Shown piece after piece: positions 27,719 to 35,699 of a stretch of 64,000 bases of DNA. Location of the stretch: the NCBI RefSeq assembly GCF_030128825.1, contig NZ_CP119127.1:1860001-1924000 (forward strand), given 5' to 3'. Below the pieces are notes generated by a model, which searched no databases, had not been told where the DNA came from, and saw nothing but the letters and a program-made list of their open reading frames with translations. How positions within the stretch are numbered: position 1 is the stretch's first letter; each line of letters opens with the position of its first letter. This DNA comes from Sphingobium sp. WTD-1. Lineage in GTDB: Bacteria > Pseudomonadota > Alphaproteobacteria > Sphingomonadales > Sphingomonadaceae. Both the position numbers and the translations under genes were made by a program.

Positions 27719-28672
27719 TTACCCCTCCGGCAGGTCCACCCTGGGCAGAAGTTCCGCTTCCAGCGCGGGATAGAGGTGCGAGACGCTGCGCTGGAGTTCG
27801 TAGCGGGCGGCCGCCATGGTGGCGAAGCGGTCGGGGATGGGGAGGGTGCCGGCCTCCACCATGTCGAGGCCGGACCGCACGGCGGTGCGCAGCGTTGCGT
27901 CGAGCCAGTCGAGCCAGTCGCGGGTCTGGGCGATGGCGCGGGTGCCGCCGGGATCGAACGGGCCATGGCCGGGGATGGCCGCCTTGTGCGGCAATCTGGC
28001 GAGCGCATCCAGACTTTCGCGCCAGCGGCCAAGGTTTGCGGTCGGGGTGCTGGGTGCGCGGTCGAGGAAGAGCAGGTCGCCGGCGATCAGCGTGCCGGTG
28101 CGTTCGTCCAACAAGGCGAGATCGGCATTGCTGTGGCCGGCGAGTGGCAGCAGTTGCAGGCGGCGGCCGCCGAAATCCTCCGCCGGCTGGTCGATCCGCC
28201 GGCCCGGCAGGGCAAGGTCGGTGCCGCGCATCCAGTCACCCAGCAGGCGATAGAGAGCATCTGAAAAGCCGCGTCCGTCCCGTTCCATGTCGGTGATGGT
28301 ACCGGGCAGGGCGGCGACGATGGCGGGATCGAAGGCAGCGATGCCCATGCCGTGGTCGGGATGGAGATGGGTGACATAGACTCGCACGACCGGCTGGCCG
28401 GTCAGCGTCTCCGCCACTTTCCTGAGCATGTGGCCATAGCGGATCGAGGGGCCAGCATCGACCAGCAGCGTGCCGGTCGGGGTGGCGATGATCACGATAT
28501 TGGCGATCGCCCCGCCATTGGCGAAGAGCATCGGTTCGTCGGCGCCATGGATCATCCACAGGCCGTCGGCGACCGGCTGGGGATCGATGCGATAGTCATC
28601 GGTTGCGGCCCCGGTCAGCAGCGGGAGGGCGCCGGTCATGCCGACCAGCGCCTGTCGGCGGCTGAGCATCAT
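27719..28672 (-). CDS. Quinoprotein relay system zinc metallohydrolase
   Basis: 317 residues of the metallo-beta-lactamase fold with a signal segment (RRQALVGMTGALPLLTGAAT). Zinc ligands are His102, His104, Asp106 and His107 in THLHPDHGMG, with later ligands in LAGHSNAD and IPGHGPFD. It matches the SoxH-related TIGR04558/04559-type hydrolases that are encoded with PQQ dehydrogenases and a SoxYZ-like carrier. The natural substrate is unknown; removal of a group from the SoxY-type swinging arm has been suggested for the family. Its ATG overlaps the stop of the SoxYZ-like gene (ATGA), so both are made from one message. Confidence 0.86.
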   Translation of the reverse strand: MMLSRRQALVGMTGALPLLTGAATDDYRIDPQPVADGLWMIHGADEPMLFANGGAIANIVIIATPTGTLLVDAGPSIRYGHMLRKVAETLTGQPVVRVYVTHLHPDHGMGIAAFDPAIVAALPGTITDMERDGRGFSDALYRLLGDWMRGTDLALPGRRIDQPAEDFGGRRLQLLPLAGHSNADLALLDERTGTLIAGDLLFLDRAPSTPTANLGRWRESLDALARLPHKAAIPGHGPFDPGGTRAIAQTRDWLDWLDATLRTAVRSGLDMVEAGTLPIPDRFATMAAARYELQRSVSHLYPALEAELLPRVDLPEG

Positions 28673-29505
28673 CGGCCGGTCGCGCCCGTGGCACCGGGCA
28701 GGGGGGACTGGCGGGCGACCGTCACCTTGGCGAGATAGGCGCGGCCATTGGTGTCGCGCGCGGCGATGGAGAGCGTGTCGCCGGGATGGGCGCGGGGCAT
28801 CAGGGTGATGGCGGGGTCTTCGGCGACGGCGGCCCATATCTCCATCTCGCCGAGCAGTCGCCCGTCGGGGCCGGTCACGCGCATCTGTTCGATATGATAG
28901 GTCGGGATATTGGCGACGAAGCCGGTGTCCATCGGATGGCGGAAGGTAACGCGCAGCCGGCTGGCGCCATCGGCCATCGGCCAGGCTTCGCCCCGCATTT
29001 CGCCCAGATGCTGGGCCCAATCGCCCTTCACCCGGCTGACCGGCGGAGCCGAGCAGCCGCCGCCCGCGGCATCGACCCAGCCGCCGCTGACCAGCCATTG
29101 GCCGTCCGCCAGTTGCACCGCGCCGCGCACCGGGGTGCGCTGGTCGAGCTTGATGCGGGTGGCGACATAGGGTTCGGCACCCTCGGGGCGATAATCGATG
29201 GCGATCGGGATGGGATTGAGATCGGCCAGGATCAGCATGCGCCTGACCGGACCGAGGCCCGGACCGAGGCCGCGGGCGTCGAGCGAGACCGGGAAGCTGC
29301 GCTGATTTTCCGCGATCTGCGGATAATCGACCTTCACGCGCGGATCGAACCGGACCGGATCGTCGCCGAAGATGGTCTGCGCATGGGCGGTCCACATCGG
29401 CGAGTGCAGCGGATCGGCGGGATAGGGCGCGCGGGCAGGCGCGATGCTGCCGATCGCCAGCAGGCAGGACATGGCCATGGCTGTCAGGGTCTTGCGCCTG
29501 TTCAT
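28669..29505 (-). CDS. Quinoprotein dehydrogenase-associated SoxYZ-like carrier protein
   Basis: 278 residues, periplasmic (signal MAMSCLLAIGSIAPARA). The N-terminal half is SoxY-like and ends in a swinging-arm sequence, Gly148-Gly-Gly-Cys151 in AAGGGCSAPP. The C-terminal half is SoxZ-like (FRHPMDTGFVANIPTYHI and GDTLSIAARDTNGRAY). This fused form is the TIGR04557 family seen only with quinoprotein dehydrogenases. The cysteine would carry an adduct for the zinc hydrolase encoded next. A regulon box lies 47 bp upstream on this strand. What the arm carries here is unknown. Confidence 0.88.
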   Translation of the reverse strand: MNRRKTLTAMAMSCLLAIGSIAPARAPYPADPLHSPMWTAHAQTIFGDDPVRFDPRVKVDYPQIAENQRSFPVSLDARGLGPGLGPVRRMLILADLNPIPIAIDYRPEGAEPYVATRIKLDQRTPVRGAVQLADGQWLVSGGWVDAAGGGCSAPPVSRVKGDWAQHLGEMRGEAWPMADGASRLRVTFRHPMDTGFVANIPTYHIEQMRVTGPDGRLLGEMEIWAAVAEDPAITLMPRAHPGDTLSIAARDTNGRAYLAKVTVARQSPLPGATGATGR

Positions 29506-29552
29506 CCTCTTCTCCCAAAGTCCATGCCTAGCGCCGGGAAGAACCGGCTACC

Positions 29553-29565
29553 ATTGCACCTTGGG
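29553..29565 (-). promoter_or_regulatory. Quinoprotein-regulon box 8 (upstream of SoxYZ-like gene)
   Basis: On the minus strand CCCAAGGTGCAAT, 47 bp before the ATG at 29505, again preceded by CGA. Confidence 0.65.
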
Positions 29566-29589
29566 TCGTGCGGCCTGGGAGAGAAGCGG

Positions 29590-30132
29590 ATGCGGGCGAG
29601 GATCGGGCTGATGGCGCTGCTGCTGGTGCCTGGCGTGACGCAGGCGCAGGAGGCGGGGCTGTTCGATGCGGAGGGCTATCGCATTGCCCATTATCGTGGG
29701 CCGGTGCATCGCCCGCCCGAGGGGGTGGGCAGGATCGCGCCGGCCGCGATCGCCGGGCTGCGGCCGGATGTCGACATGATCCTGATCGACGTGCTGCCGG
29801 CCGAGGGCGGCCATCGCGCGGCGGACGGACGCTGGCAGCTGGCGCAGCTGCATGAGAGCATCCCCGGCGCCCACTGGTTTCCCGAAAGCGGGCGGGGCGC
29901 GCCGATGCCGGATATCGCCGACTGGTTCGCGCGCGGGGTTGCGCGGCTGACCGGGGGGAAGCGCAACCGGATGATCGTCACCTTCTGCCGCGCGGATTGC
30001 TGGATGGGCTGGAATGCGGCGCGACGGCTGCGGGCGCTGGGCTATCGCAATATCTGGTGGCTGGCCGAGGGGACCGATGGCTGGCGCGACCTGGGGCGCG
30101 ATCTGAGCCCCGTCCGGCCGGCGGGCCGATAG
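29590..30132 (+). CDS. PQQ-dependent catabolism-associated Cys-Trp motif protein (rhodanese-like)
   Basis: 180 residues with a signal peptide (IGLMALLLVPGVTQAQ). A rhodanese-like fold is suggested by MILIDVLPAEGG, IPGAHWFPESGRG and VTFCRADCWMGWNAARRLR. The motif seen is Cys133-x3-Cys137-Trp138, that of the family usually annotated as the PQQ-associated CXXCW protein (TIGR03865). A thiol or sulfur-transfer role in the periplasm would fit with the SoxYZ-like carrier next door. GGAGAG lies 7 bases before the ATG. It is divergent from the SoxYZ-like gene; I do not see a convincing box facing it. Confidence 0.86.
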   Translation: MRARIGLMALLLVPGVTQAQEAGLFDAEGYRIAHYRGPVHRPPEGVGRIAPAAIAGLRPDVDMILIDVLPAEGGHRAADGRWQLAQLHESIPGAHWFPESGRGAPMPDIADWFARGVARLTGGKRNRMIVTFCRADCWMGWNAARRLRALGYRNIWWLAEGTDGWRDLGRDLSPVRPAGR

Positions 30133-30133
30133 G

Positions 30134-30146
30134 ACCAAAGGTCAAT
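30134..30146 (+). promoter_or_regulatory. Quinoprotein-regulon box 9 (upstream of pseudoazurin)
   Basis: ACCAAAGGTCAAT, 74 bp before the pseudoazurin ATG. It overlaps the end of the preceding gene by nothing: it starts 2 bp after that stop codon. Confidence 0.65.
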
Positions 30147-30220
30147 TGTCTGGCCCCCGTTTTTGGGCATGTTGCACGCTAACGGGGTAGTTTAAACCAT
30201 TGATTTTCGGGAGAGAGTAA

Positions 30221-30664
30221 ATGCTTCATCGTTCGGCGCTGGCGATCATCGGCGGCCTGGCCATGGCCAGTGCGATGCCGGCCGCGGCCAAGGACATCAC
30301 CGTCCATATGAAGAACAAGGGCGCCGATGGCGCGATGGTGTTCGAGCCGTCCTTCGTGAAGGCGGCGCCGGGCGACGTGATCCATTTCCAGCCGACCGAC
30401 CCCAGCCATAATGCCGAGACCATCTCCACCATGTTGCCGGCCGGCGCGACCCCGATGAAGGGGGCGATGAACAAGGAGGCGGTGCTGACCGTCAGCAAGC
30501 CGGGCCTCTATGGCATCAAGTGCATGCCTCATTATTCGATGGGAATGGTGGCGCTGGTGCAGGTGGGCAAGCCGACGGCGGCCGATGTGACGGCGGCCAA
30601 GGCGGTCAAGCTGCCGCCCTTCGCCGCCAAGCGGATGAATGCAGCGCTTGCCCAGGTGAAATAA
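30221..30664 (+). CDS. Pseudoazurin (blue copper electron carrier)
   Basis: 147 residues with a signal peptide (IIGGLAMASAMPAAAKD) and a cupredoxin fold. Type-1 copper ligands are His63 in DPSHNAE and Cys101, His104 and Met109 in KCMPHYSMGM, the exact spacing of pseudoazurins. It shuttles electrons in the periplasm. Its regulon box suggests that it takes electrons from the PQQ dehydrogenase or cytochrome c-550; it could also serve the amine dehydrogenase at 55-58 kb, for which no amicyanin gene is present. GGGAGAGAG is just before the ATG. A terminator follows at 30689. Confidence 0.93.
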   Translation: MLHRSALAIIGGLAMASAMPAAAKDITVHMKNKGADGAMVFEPSFVKAAPGDVIHFQPTDPSHNAETISTMLPAGATPMKGAMNKEAVLTVSKPGLYGIKCMPHYSMGMVALVQVGKPTAADVTAAKAVKLPPFAAKRMNAALAQVK

Positions 30665-30688
30665 GCGCGGGCCAATCCCGCAAGCAGG

Positions 30689-30723
30689 CAGGCCGGTCAT
30701 CCACCAGGATGGCCGGCCTGTTT
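30689..30723. terminator. Bidirectional intrinsic terminator
   Basis: CAGGCCGGTCATCC (30689-30702) pairs with GGATGGCCGGCCTG (30707-30720), loop ACCA, then TTT. It separates pseudoazurin from the convergent exporter operon. Confidence 0.75.
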
Positions 30724-30727
30724 CCTG

Positions 30728-33232
30728 TCATTCGTAGCGGAGTGCGTGGATCGGGTTGGTGCGCGCGACGCGGAAGCTGTGCGCGCCAATGGTCAGGATC
30801 GCGATCAGTAGCGCCAGCCCGCCCGCCAGCAGGAAGGGCAGGGGCGTCAGCGCGATGCGGGAGTCGAAGCCGTTGAGCCAGTCGCGCATCACCCACCAGG
30901 CGACCGGCCAAGCGATGAGGTTGGCGATCAGCACCGGGCGAGTGAACTGCCAGACCAGCAGTTGCACGATCTTCCCCGTGCTGGCGCCCAGCACCTTGCG
31001 GATGCCGATTTCCTTGGTCCGGCGCTGTGCGGTGAAGGCGGAGAGGCCGAACAGGCCAAGGCAGCCGACGATCACCGCCAGCAGGGCGAAGGCGGCGAAG
31101 GCCTGCGCCCGTGCTTCCTCGGCATGATAGACTTCGCGCACGATGTCGTCGCTGAACCGGGCGGTGAAGGGCACTTCGGGGGCGAGCCGCTTCCACACGC
31201 TTTCGATCCGCGCCAGCACCGTCGCCGGATTGCCATGATAGCGGATCAGCATTTCGTTATGATTGTCGCGATCGAAGAGGAAGAAGATCGGGTCCATCGG
31301 ATCGCGGATCGAGCGGAAGCGCGAATCCTGGACGACGCCGATGATGGTGATGGGCACGCTGCCGCCAAATTCGTCGCGCACCAGGCCGCCGCGCACCTGC
31401 TTGCCGATCGCGTCCTGCGGTGAGGCAAATCCCAAGCGCTTGACCGCCAGTTCGTTGACCACGGTATTGGCGCCGCGCGCGGCAAAGGCCCGCTCGGCCT
31501 CCGGAACCTCCGGGAAGGGACGGGTGATGTCGTCGATCGGCCGGTTGATGTCGAAGCTCCGACCGGCAAGCAGCTTGATGCCCATCGTGTCGAAGAATTT
31601 GGTGTCGACCTGATAGATGCCCATGCTGATCGGCTCTTCACGGCCGGGCACGAGGATACCGCTATTGGTGTTGTTGGTGGTGCTGATGCCGATATTGGTG
31701 CGGCCGACCGAGGTCACGCCGTCGACCTTCTCGATTTCCCGCACCATCGTGTCGAGCACCGGGTCGAGCTGGCGGCGGCTGATGCCCGAAATCTGGATCA
31801 GCCCCTCGCGCTTGTAGCCGGGATCGGAATTGCGGGCGTAGAGGGTCTGGGCATAGACCACCGCCGTGCAGATGATGAGGCCGATCGACACGGCGAACTG
31901 GGCGACGACCAGTGCGCTGCGCAGCCGGCCCGATCCTTCCGCATCGGCGGCCGACTTGTTGGCCTTGAGCACGCGGGCGGGCTGGAAGCGGGACAGGTAG
32001 AAGGCGGGATAGGCGCCGCCGGCCACGCCGACCAGCAGCACCAGGCCGATGATCGGCAGGATGAGGCCGCCGCTGCCGAAATAATGGAGGCTGAGGTCCG
32101 CGTCGAGGAAGCGGCTGACCAGCGGCAGCAGCAATTCGGTCAGCGCCAGCGCGACCAGCATCGCCACCGCCGAGACCAGGATGGATTCGCCGATGAATTG
32201 CAGCACCAGCTGGCGGCGATTGGCGCCCAGCACCTTGCGCAGCGCAACTTCCCGCGCGCGCTGGCTGGCGCGGGCGGTGGCGAGATTGACGAAATTGACG
32301 CAGGCCATGCCCAGGATGAGCAGCGCGACGATGGCGAAGGTGATGATCGAGCCGCGATCATTGCCCGGCGTCATCGATCCGTTCTGGGCCCGGCCGAGAT
32401 GGACGTCGCGGACATTGACCAGGGCGAAGTTCATGTCGTCGCCCTGGTTGAAGCGACGGCCGCCGAAAAACTGGTCGGGGATGTTGCGCTTTTCCCATTG
32501 CGGCAGCTGGGCGTTGATCGCCTTGACGTCGGCGCCGGGCTTCAGCCGGACATAGATCCAGCCCGACTGCCAGCCATATTGGCTGAGGAAATCGGGCGTC
32601 TGCGCCCAGTAGCTGGGCGGATCATAGCGGGCGAGCATGGTGAGCTTGAGGTGCGAGGCCTTGGGCAGATCCTTGAGCACGCCATTGACGCGATAGTCGG
32701 TCGAGATGCCGCGCGAGATGAGTGTCAGCGTCTGGCCCATCGGGTCTTCGCTGCCGAAGCGGCGCTTCGCCTCGCTGTCGGTCAGCACCATGTCGCCGGG
32801 CTTGGCCAGCGCGGTGCGCGGATCGCCCTTCACCAGCGGCAGGTCGAGCACGTCGAACACCGGGCCGTCGACGAATTTCATCTCGTCCACTTCGGTCGCG
32901 ACGCCTTTGCGCAGCGCGACCGGCCCGGCCGAAAGCAGATGGACGGACGCCGCGATCTGCGGGAAATCCTTCCGCAGCGCCGCCTGCGCGACATAGGGCG
33001 CCATCTGCAGGTTGTTTTCGCGGCCGCCATGCGGATCGGTATAATAGGTCTGGAACTGGAAGGTCCGGTCCGCCTGCGGCATCCAGGCGTCGAAGGTCAG
33101 TTCATTGCGGACGAACAGCAGGATGATGAGGCAGGCCGCCATGCCGGTCGCCAGCCCCAATATGTTGATCGCCGCATAGGTGCGGCTCTTGAGCAGCGAC
33201 CGCAGGCCGACCGTCAGATAATTGCGCCACAT
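30728..33232 (-). CDS. ABC transporter permease (MacB/FtsX type)
   Basis: 834 residues with two copies of the MacB periplasmic core plus FtsX region. The first helix is TYAAINILGLATGMAACLIILLFV; the middle has ASQRAREVALRKVLGANRRQLV and a four-helix group; the end repeats the pattern with AQRRTKEIGIRKVLGAS. Such double-length permeases with R-x-x-E-x-x-x-R-K-V-L-G-A couplings work as mechanotransmission exporters together with an ATPase and an HlyD-type adaptor. It is the last gene of the sigma-54 operon that begins at 35530. GGAGAG lies 7 bases before the ATG. The exported substrate is unknown. Confidence 0.9.
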   Translation of the reverse strand: MWRNYLTVGLRSLLKSRTYAAINILGLATGMAACLIILLFVRNELTFDAWMPQADRTFQFQTYYTDPHGGRENNLQMAPYVAQAALRKDFPQIAASVHLLSAGPVALRKGVATEVDEMKFVDGPVFDVLDLPLVKGDPRTALAKPGDMVLTDSEAKRRFGSEDPMGQTLTLISRGISTDYRVNGVLKDLPKASHLKLTMLARYDPPSYWAQTPDFLSQYGWQSGWIYVRLKPGADVKAINAQLPQWEKRNIPDQFFGGRRFNQGDDMNFALVNVRDVHLGRAQNGSMTPGNDRGSIITFAIVALLILGMACVNFVNLATARASQRAREVALRKVLGANRRQLVLQFIGESILVSAVAMLVALALTELLLPLVSRFLDADLSLHYFGSGGLILPIIGLVLLVGVAGGAYPAFYLSRFQPARVLKANKSAADAEGSGRLRSALVVAQFAVSIGLIICTAVVYAQTLYARNSDPGYKREGLIQISGISRRQLDPVLDTMVREIEKVDGVTSVGRTNIGISTTNNTNSGILVPGREEPISMGIYQVDTKFFDTMGIKLLAGRSFDINRPIDDITRPFPEVPEAERAFAARGANTVVNELAVKRLGFASPQDAIGKQVRGGLVRDEFGGSVPITIIGVVQDSRFRSIRDPMDPIFFLFDRDNHNEMLIRYHGNPATVLARIESVWKRLAPEVPFTARFSDDIVREVYHAEEARAQAFAAFALLAVIVGCLGLFGLSAFTAQRRTKEIGIRKVLGASTGKIVQLLVWQFTRPVLIANLIAWPVAWWVMRDWLNGFDSRIALTPLPFLLAGGLALLIAILTIGAHSFRVARTNPIHALRYE

Positions 33233-33256
33233 GGGAAGTCTCTCCGTCTTGGGCTA

Positions 33257-33949
33257 TCAGGCGGCGCGGCGCCGTTCCTGCAGGATGCGGCCGTCCAGCA
33301 TGTGGACGACGCGGCTGGCATAGTCGGCATGGGCGGGCGAGTGGGTGACCATGACGATGGTCGATCCTTCGGCGTTGAGCGTCTGGAGCATTTTCATCAC
33401 TTCCTCGCCATGGCTGGTGTCGAGATTGCCGGTCGGTTCGTCGGCCAGGATCAGGCGCGGTTCGGATACCAGCGCGCGGGCGACGGCGACGCGCTGCTGC
33501 TGGCCGCCCGACAGCTGGCTGGGGCGGTGGCGGGCGCGATGGGCGATGCCGACCCGGTCCATCACCGCCTCCACCTTCGCCTTGCGCTCGGCGGCGGGCA
33601 TGGCGTGATAGAGCAGGGCGAGTTCGATATTCTCGGCCACGCTCAACTCGTCGATCAGGTTGAAGCTCTGGAAGATGAAGCCCAGATGGGTCTTGCGGAT
33701 GCCCGCCAGCCTGGGTTCGGGCAGGCCCGCAATCTCGGTGTCGCCAAAGCGGTAGGAGCCGGTCGACGGGCTGTCGAGCATGCCGATCATGTTCAGCAGG
33801 GTCGACTTGCCGCAGCCCGACGGGCCCATGATCGCGACAAATTCGCCCTGGAAGATGTCGAGGTCGATTGCGTCGAGCGCGGTGGTTTCGACCATGTCGG
33901 TGCGATAGACGCGGCTGAGTTCACGCAGGCTGAGCAACGCTTGGGTCAT
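33257..33949 (-). CDS. ABC transporter ATP-binding protein (MacB/LolD type)
   Basis: 230 residues with Walker [10 protein letters not shown], signature [15 protein letters not shown], Walker [13 protein letters not shown] and the switch histidine in MVTHSPAHA. The D-E-P-T-G-N-L-D form is typical of the MacB/LolD/FtsE branch that drives FtsX-type permeases. The ATG at 33949 has AAAGG 7 bases upstream; a GTG at 33964 overlaps the adaptor gene's end and is less likely. It sits between the adaptor and the permease genes in one operon. Confidence 0.92.
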   Translation of the reverse strand: MTQALLSLRELSRVYRTDMVETTALDAIDLDIFQGEFVAIMGPSGCGKSTLLNMIGMLDSPSTGSYRFGDTEIAGLPEPRLAGIRKTHLGFIFQSFNLIDELSVAENIELALLYHAMPAAERKAKVEAVMDRVGIAHRARHRPSQLSGGQQQRVAVARALVSEPRLILADEPTGNLDTSHGEEVMKMLQTLNAEGSTIVMVTHSPAHADYASRVVHMLDGRILQERRRAA

Positions 33950-33960
33950 GTCTTTGCCTT

Positions 33961-35292
33961 TCACTTCTTTTCGAGGACCAGCCGATCCTTGTCGGCAAAC
34001 CCGGTATAGGGGGATGTGAGCACCTGCTCGCCGGGCTCCAGCCCGTCGAGAATCTCGATATAGTCGGCGTTGCGCCGGCCCAGGCGCACGGCGCGCTTCA
34101 CCGCCTCGCCGCCGTCGGGCGTCACCACGAACACCCAGCTGCCGCCGGTGTCATTGTAGAAACTGCCATTTGGGATGAGGCGCGCGCGCACCGGATCGCC
34201 CAGCGTCAGCTTGGCCTGGAGCGTCTGGCCGCGCTGGATCTGGGGCGGTTCGCCGTCGAGGAATTGCAGGTCGATCTCGAACTGGCCGTTGCGCACGGTC
34301 GGATAGATTTTCGCGACCTTCATCCGGTAGCTCTTGCCGTTCCAGTCGACCGTCGCGGTCTGGCCAAGCTGGACGCGGGGCAGATAGAATTCGTCGATCC
34401 CGGCGACCAGCTTGTTGCGGCCGGGGCTGTCGATCTGGCCGAGCCGCTCGCCGCGCGCCATCGACTGGCCGACCTGGATCGAGAAGGCGGAGACGGTGCC
34501 GGCGACCGGCGCGCGCAGGTTGAGCGCCTCCAGGCTGGCGCGGGCGACGCCGAGGCTGGACTGGAGGGTTTCGGCCGAGGCGCGCAACTGGGCGAGCTGG
34601 CTGGTCTGGAGCCGCTCGTCGGTCTGCTGGGTGCGGGCGAGGACGGCCCGGCGATCGCGCTGATAGCTGAGGTCGTCGCGCGTGTCGGCAAAGGTCCGGC
34701 CGGCGACGAAGCCGCGTGCGGCCAGCGGCGCTTCCCGCTCATATTGGCGCTGCGCCTTTTTGAGGTCGAGATCGGCCTCCAGCATGGCGCGATTGTTGGT
34801 GAGCCGGTTCTGCGACAGCGCCAGTTCCTGGCTGCGCATGGAATTGAGCTGCTGCGTCACTTCGGTCTGGCGGGCGAGGACCGACAGTTGCAGTTCGGCG
34901 TTGGACAGGCGGGCGAGCAACTGGCCCTTCTGGACGGTGGCGCCATCCTCGACCAGCACCTCTTCGACCCGGCCGCCCTCGATCGCGTCGAGATAGACGG
35001 TGATGAGCGGGGTGACGCGGGCGCGCAGCGGCAGGAAATCGTCGAACCGGCCCTGGCTGACGGTGGAGACGACGATGCGGTCGGCCGGCAGGGTCTGGCT
35101 GTTGCTGCTGGGCATATAATACCAGGCGGTGCCGAGCAGCGCGATCGCGCCGGCGGCGCCCAGTGCGATCTTCGCGCGCAGCGGCAGGGTCTTGCGCGCC
35201 ACGACCCGGTCCATCGCGCCGCCACTGCTCGGCGCGGCGGTCCGCGGCGTTTCGCTGGGCATGCTGACGACGCTCATGCGCGGCGGCTCCAT
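33961..35292 (-). CDS. HlyD-family periplasmic adaptor of an ABC exporter
   Basis: 443 residues. A single membrane anchor (ALGAAGAIALLGTAWYY, residues about 44-60) is followed by a lipoyl-like half motif (GGRVEEVLVEDGATVQKGQLLARL), a long coiled-coil hairpin (QTEVTQQLNSMRSQELALSQ region to QLRASAETLQSSLG), the second lipoyl half (LRAPVAGTVSAF) and beta-barrel domains. This is the membrane-fusion protein that links the FtsX-type permease to an outer-membrane channel; no TolC gene is in the window. The ATG at 35292 directly follows a pair of dyad operators; an ATG at 35277 with GGAG 9 bases upstream is a good alternative. Confidence 0.9.
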   Translation of the reverse strand: MEPPRMSVVSMPSETPRTAAPSSGGAMDRVVARKTLPLRAKIALGAAGAIALLGTAWYYMPSSNSQTLPADRIVVSTVSQGRFDDFLPLRARVTPLITVYLDAIEGGRVEEVLVEDGATVQKGQLLARLSNAELQLSVLARQTEVTQQLNSMRSQELALSQNRLTNNRAMLEADLDLKKAQRQYEREAPLAARGFVAGRTFADTRDDLSYQRDRRAVLARTQQTDERLQTSQLAQLRASAETLQSSLGVARASLEALNLRAPVAGTVSAFSIQVGQSMARGERLGQIDSPGRNKLVAGIDEFYLPRVQLGQTATVDWNGKSYRMKVAKIYPTVRNGQFEIDLQFLDGEPPQIQRGQTLQAKLTLGDPVRARLIPNGSFYNDTGGSWVFVVTPDGGEAVKRAVRLGRRNADYIEILDGLEPGEQVLTSPYTGFADKDRLVLEKK

Positions 35293-35329
35293 TGTCCGAT
35301 TCCGAACATTGCTTGTCCGATACCGAACA
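35293..35329. promoter_or_regulatory. Tandem 16-bp dyads between the small peptide gene and the adaptor gene
   Basis: TGTCCGATTCCGAACA (35293-35308) and TGTCCGATACCGAACA (35314-35329) differ at one base and are spaced exactly 21 bp, two helical turns. The dyad form is TGTYCG-N4-CGRACA. They fill the whole intercistronic gap. A related pair with the same spacing lies at 35662-35698 in front of the NtrC-type gene, so these are probably sites of that regulator. Confidence 0.7.
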
Positions 35330-35530
35330 TCAGGCGAGGAAGGGCTTGCAGCCGGTGCCGGCGCGGGCGGGGCAGCGGAGATGCCCGGCCTCGGCCGCCA
35401 TCTGGCGTGGCGCTTCGCAGCCGAACGGCCGGGAAGCGGCCTGCGGCGCGGCCATCACCAGCAGGGTGGCGGCGATGCCGAGCAGGATCGAAAGCGGTTT
35501 TGACAGCGAGGAGCCGGGCCGGCGATACAT
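35330..35530 (-). CDS. Small secreted cysteine-containing peptide, first gene of the exporter operon
   Basis: 66 residues. GGAGA lies 6 bases before the ATG, which supports translation. The N-terminal half is a signal peptide or anchor (LSILLGIAATLLVMAAPQAA). The predicted mature part of about 34 residues is basic and has Cys38, Cys53 and Cys61. A match to the sigma-54 consensus lies about 50 bp upstream, and the adaptor, ATPase and permease genes follow. It could be the exported cargo, a sensor peptide or an accessory of the exporter. I do not recognise a family. Confidence 0.65.
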   Translation of the reverse strand: MYRRPGSSLSKPLSILLGIAATLLVMAAPQAASRPFGCEAPRQMAAEAGHLRCPARAGTGCKPFLA

Positions 35531-35580
35531 TGTCAGTCTCCATCTGGACATGGGCGCGCACGCCCTTAGCCCGATGCTTC

Positions 35581-35595
35581 GCAAGCGGCGTGCCA
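35581..35595 (-). promoter_or_regulatory. Sigma-54 (-24/-12) promoter of the exporter operon
   Basis: On the minus strand TGGCACGCCGCTTGC matches TGGCACG-N4-TTGC at every specified base. Transcription should start near 35570, about 40 bp before the small peptide ATG. The divergent gene encodes an NtrC-type, sigma-54-dependent activator, which supports the call. Confidence 0.85.
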
Positions 35596-35661
35596 GTTGC
35601 CTTTTTGCAGGCATGTGCGGGACAGAATCCGGGCCGTGACGGGTCTGGCACGGATATTGAT

Positions 35662-35698
35662 TGCACGGTTCCGGACAGGCGCTGTACGGGAGCGAACG
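35662..35698. promoter_or_regulatory. Enhancer-like pair of dyads for the NtrC-type regulator
   Basis: TGCACGGTTCCGGACA (35662-35677) and TGTACGGGAGCGAACG (35683-35698) follow the TGYNCG-N4-CGRAC form of the pair at 35293-35329 and have the same 21-bp spacing. They lie about 90-130 bp upstream of the expected transcription start, the usual enhancer distance, and abut the regulator's own start codon, so autoregulation is likely. Confidence 0.65.
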
Positions 35699-35699
35699 G

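Noticed and set aside
32084..34009. 641-codon plus-strand open frame opposite the permease and ATPase genes
   Set aside because: Shadow of ABC transporter genes with intact Walker and signature motifs on the other strand.
35646..35666. Apparent sigma-54 promoter on the plus strand (TGGCACGGATATTGATTGC)
   Set aside because: The TTGC lies four bases too far from TGGCACG; the base spacing between GG and GC does not fit. The minus-strand match at 35581-35595 fits the consensus.
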